DNA of 24,951 nt from Collodictyon triciliatum (taxonomy: Eukaryota > CRuMs). Location: contig JBHJMP010001059.1 of the NCBI GenBank assembly GCA_043381765.1, forward strand, positions 1 through 24,951, in the 5' to 3' direction. Within the stretch, counting starts at the first letter, position 1. Each line of letters begins with the position of its first letter. Below are positions 22,085 to 24,951 of this stretch, in pieces. The notes beneath the pieces are model-generated. The model was not told the origin of the DNA and did not search any database. It saw only the letters and a program-made list of their open reading frames with translations. The position numbers and the translations under genes are program-made.

Positions 22085-24094
22085 TCACGAGGAGGACAAA
22101 GAGGTGGAGGAAGAAGCCAGGGGAACGGGGATTGCGGCGAGGGCAGCCATGGACCAATGGTGGACGTGCGGGAGGTCGGCATCCGGAGGGCAGGTTCCAT
22201 GCGGACCAGTTGCACAGGAAGGGCGAGTACTGCCGTCGCACTCGAATCCTTTCGGGCATCCAAGGCACTTTTCTGTGCCTCCATTCAGGTGGTGGCTGGC
22301 TGACAGGCAGATGCAGTTGCGAATGTTCGCCGACCCTGTAATGTTGGTCACAGAGTCGCTAGGGCATTCCATGCAGGACGGCTTGCCCTATTCTGCGTTG
22401 TAGCTGGTGGAGGAGCACCTGAAACATCCCTGTCAGATTTCATAATATCCTGGTTTGCATTCACATTACTTCCTGTCGTCGATTAAATCATAACCAGCTT
22501 TACATTGTCACTCTTTTGCGTCTTGGGCGCCCGCCATCCTGGTGGTGTATTTAGGGTCGCAAGGCGAACATAACCCAGTCCCGTTGGTGGCCTTGTAGGC
22601 GCCATACTTGGAAAGGCTGCATTCATCCCCTTCTTCATACTGGGCGGGAAGGCATATGCACTCATGCCCATCCAAAACGTACCCGCGCTTGCAAATGCAT
22701 TCTGAAATATCCTTCAACCCTTCAAACCTTGTCGTAAATCTTGTCGGGCAGCTCGTACATAACTTACTTCTGTCGGTGCTGTGCGTCTCTTTGGTACATG
22801 AAATACATGATGACTCTCCAAAATGAACCTTCGCCCCATTATACATCCCAGACGCGCAATCTTTACAACTCACTCTTTTCTCACCACCAAAAGTCCCCCT
22901 TGGACACAGGAAGCGTGCTGATTCCCTGAACCCGCCTTCATTTGATATATACGTGACTCGGGGACATATTGCACAGTTTGTTTGTCCTTCTCTTCCATCG
23001 TAATAGCCTCGTTGGCACGCACGACACATGGATACCTTAATCTCTGACAAAAAATACCCCACTGGATAAGTCTTACAACTCCTTTCACTGTCAGAAGCAA
23101 CCAAAGGACTAAAGGTTCCAGCCGCACATTCCTCACAAAAAAATAGCTTTATCGTGCCTAGAAAAGTTCCGGGCGCACACAGAGAAGAATACGCCAACCT
23201 CGTATCATTTGAATAATACCCAAAGCGACATTCATAACATTGATATTGACCTCGAGCTCCATTTTAGCTTCCTTGTGTACACTTAATTCATAAAGGTGCA
23301 TCGAATGACCTATAGTTTGGATTTAAGCTTCCAACAGGGCACGAGTCACAGACAGTTATTCCATATGTGTCACTAAAAGTCCCAGGATTGCATTCAAAAC
23401 ATGGCATGAGCCAGTTCGCAGACCGTGCCATCATGTTATATGTGCCCGGCACACACTCTCTACAAGACGATTGACCATAAGAGGGGTTGAAAGTCCCTGG
23501 CCCACATGATTGACAATCTTCCGCACTACTGGACCCAATCTTATTATTAAATGTTCCAGGTGGAGATTTTATATATTTACGTTGGTCGTTGACATTTGAA
23601 TAAGCCCCACTAGGGGATATGACACATGTATTGTACAAGCCATCATAATAATGTTCCTGATCACAAAACAGTCAAATAGATATAGCGTTATCAGTAGAAC
23701 CAGATATAATTTTCTCCCATTCGAGGCCATTCTTACAGTGATTGTATTCAATAAATTCTCCCAAAGGTTTCATATAACTTGTCCGGTGTTGATACCATTC
23801 ACTGAAATACCTTTATTTGCAACTTCGGCAACAATATATACCCCATTCGAGAAAACAATTAAACTTGTAATGGGAGAATATTTTTTTTTAATCGTTCTCA
23901 CCCGAAATCAAATTCCCATCTTCCATATAATTACGCTTCTCATAAAACCTTCCACCAGAAATAATCTTTGAATTATCAGGAGTCACAGCAACAGCTGAAA
24001 CAAGGTCTATGTGACATAAAAGAGTCGCTAATATTACTCCACCCAACACCGACCAAACTTTATCAATGAAATCACTGCCCAGGCTACAGGCCAA
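22085..24094 (-). pseudogene. WD40-like plus GCC2/GCC3 cysteine-rich protein, reading frame broken by nine stops
   Basis: One minus-strand reading frame runs about 2 kb without introns. Its N-terminal part holds WD40-like pieces (VSAVAVTPDNSKIISGG near 24000; KIISGSTDNAISI near 23700). From about 23590 to 22190 it carries cysteine-rich repeats of the GCC2/GCC3 (ephrin-receptor-like) type, with CxxC pairs, PGTF, CPRGTFGG and CKPGYY motifs, usually extracellular or surface modules. In-frame stops lie at 23890-23888 (TAA), 23815-23813 (TAA), 23674-23672 (TGA), 23290-23288 (TGA), 23266-23264 (TAA), 22510-22508 (TGA), 22468-22466 (TAA), 22435-22433 (TGA) and 22390-22388 (TAG), with the family pattern continuing in the same frame after each. 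The frame ends at TGA 22087-22085 in a GC-rich segment. In the WD40 part another frame also looks WD40-like (about 23885-23720), suggesting frameshifts there. A decayed pseudogene is the simplest reading. Faint WD-like matches may extend to about 24400. Confidence 0.65.
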
Positions 24095-24497
24095 ACCGCA
24101 GGATGCAATTCCTGATTACCGACTACTTCTCCGCCACCCGGTCACCAAGTAGCGCCCATGCAAATGATGGCCAGTGAATCAAAACCAACATCTTCACCAT
24201 CCTGCACAAAATTGAAAGGAAGAATAAAAAAAAATACTCACACTGCAGAATTAACTCCCATTCTACTTGACTAATATGCATACGGATAAACTACGGGTAA
24301 ATTATACATAGCAAGTATCTAATACTTGTATATACTTTCCCTCGGGTTCATGATCTATGGCGAATATCGTTTTTATCTTATTACATTGGGACACGCCATC
24401 AGTCTAATACGCGGCGAGGCAGTCTTGCTTGTAGGTCAAGCGATATGAGTTTTATGGGTTCTTGACGCCCAGAGTTTGTCATCAGGGTTCGGCAATA
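24095..24497. other. Region between CDP-DAG synthase 3' end and WD40/GCC pseudogene
   Basis: No intact gene. It must hold the 3' UTR of the CDP-DAG synthase transcript. Minus-strand frames show short WD-like fragments (for example EPEGKYIQVLD near 24345) broken by stops, which may be further decayed N-terminal parts of the WD40/GCC pseudogene. I saw no clear poly(A) signal. Confidence 0.35.
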
Positions 24498-24849
24498 TCA
24501 AGCCAGGAGAGCATTGTCTCGCAGTTTGGAGAAGAGCAGGGCTTGATTCTCAGGAGACAGAGAGATGATTTGGTTCACGAGCTTATCCACGATAAATCTA
24601 TGTTACATTCAATCGTCAGTGGGCGTATATATCACAAATAAGTGTCTGTACTTGCTAAGAAAGGAGACATGGCTATAGAATCATCTGAAGCGTTGAGACA
24701 TGTAAGCGGGTTGCAGCGCAAAGAGCCTCCTCATACCGTTTGCTGGCAATAAAAGACGAGAAGTAAACATAGGTGAACAGTCCCATGAGGAGTTGGCAAT
24801 CCATTCGATCTGTGATTCCGCCGTGGCCAGGAATACTTTCTCCGAAATC
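24498..24849 (-). CDS. CDP-diacylglycerol synthase (phosphatidate cytidylyltransferase), 3' end only
   Basis: The last two exons (24849-24737 and 24597-24498, stop TGA) of an integral membrane enzyme that makes CDP-diacylglycerol from CTP and phosphatidic acid, in the ER or mitochondrial membrane, for phosphatidylinositol and cardiolipin synthesis. The family signature is plain: [17 protein letters not shown], with the conserved HGG and DRxD residues, followed by the hydrophobic last membrane segment ([14 protein letters not shown]). The two exons join in phase 2 across a 139-bp intron (donor GTATGA, acceptor ATAG). The C-terminal 32 residues form a polar, likely helical cytosolic tail. The rest of the gene lies beyond the window's right edge. 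It reads away from the edge, on the same strand as the adjacent pseudogene. Confidence 0.93.
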
Positions 24850-24854
24850 CTGGC

Positions 24855-24951
24855 AAAACAAAACAAAACAAAACAAAACAAAACAAAACAAAACAAAACA
24901 AAACAAAACAAAACAAAACAAAACAAAACAAAACAAAACAAAACAAAACAA
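24855..24951. repeat. AAAAC pentanucleotide repeat in CDP-DAG synthase intron
   Basis: At least nineteen perfect 5-bp units reach the right edge and probably continue. On the minus (transcribed) strand this is TTTTG repeated, ending directly at the acceptor CCAG of exon 24849-24737, so it serves as the polypyrimidine tract. Confidence 0.97.

Noticed and set aside
22085-23638. Reassigned stop codons (TAA/TAG as Gln, TGA as Trp) explaining the interrupted cysteine-rich frame
   Set aside because: The 1711-codon clathrin frame and the 573-codon NEK frame use none of these codons internally and end at normal stops, so a global code change is excluded.
1-24951. CRISPR arrays, tRNA or rRNA genes, transposon terminal repeats
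   Set aside because: I saw no spaced direct repeats, cloverleaf-like sequence, rRNA core or transposase/reverse-transcriptase motifs while reading; the repeats present are simple tandem arrays in a eukaryotic nuclear context.

Overview
This is a nuclear window from an intron-rich, probably unicellular eukaryote. The evidence is eukaryote-specific genes (PAK and NEK kinases, clathrin heavy chain) cut by many short GT-AG introns, AT-rich introns and intergenic DNA, and abundant short tandem repeats, several with a 5-bp unit. The lineage cannot be fixed from the sequence; a repeat-rich protist such as a foraminiferan would fit, but that is a guess. Gene models were built by hand from splice sites and reading-frame phase: every listed exon of the two kinases, clathrin and the CDP-DAG synthase joins in phase.

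Layout, left to right. 1-559: a 12-bp pyrimidine minisatellite, then unassigned DNA. 560-4137 (+): a p21-activated kinase with a proline-rich N terminus, a CRIB domain and a kinase domain whose C-lobe falls in a 489-bp assembly gap (3587-4075). 4754-7156 (-): an eight-exon gene convergent with PAK that I read as a histidine-phosphatase (phosphoglycerate-mutase-like) protein; its 5' end is unresolved. 7384-11538 (-): a 17-exon, 573-residue NEK kinase with a coiled-coil tail. 11539-13233: the divergent intergenic region between NEK and clathrin. 13234-21436 (+): a complete 20-exon clathrin heavy chain of 1711 residues with a glycine-rich C-terminal tail. 22085-24094 (-): one 2-kb intronless reading frame with WD40-like repeats followed by GCC2/GCC3-type cysteine-rich repeats, interrupted by nine in-frame stops; probably a pseudogene. 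24498-24849 (-): the last two exons of a CDP-diacylglycerol synthase whose upstream intron is filled by an AAAAC/TTTTG repeat running off the window.

The genes do not form a pathway cluster; this is ordinary eukaryotic gene order. The most notable points are the stop-riddled but largely frame-preserving WD40/GCC gene, pentanucleotide repeats that sit exactly where a polypyrimidine tract is needed at two 3' splice sites, the clathrin tail, and the cryptic histidine-phosphatase gene with a TAG between its first two motifs.
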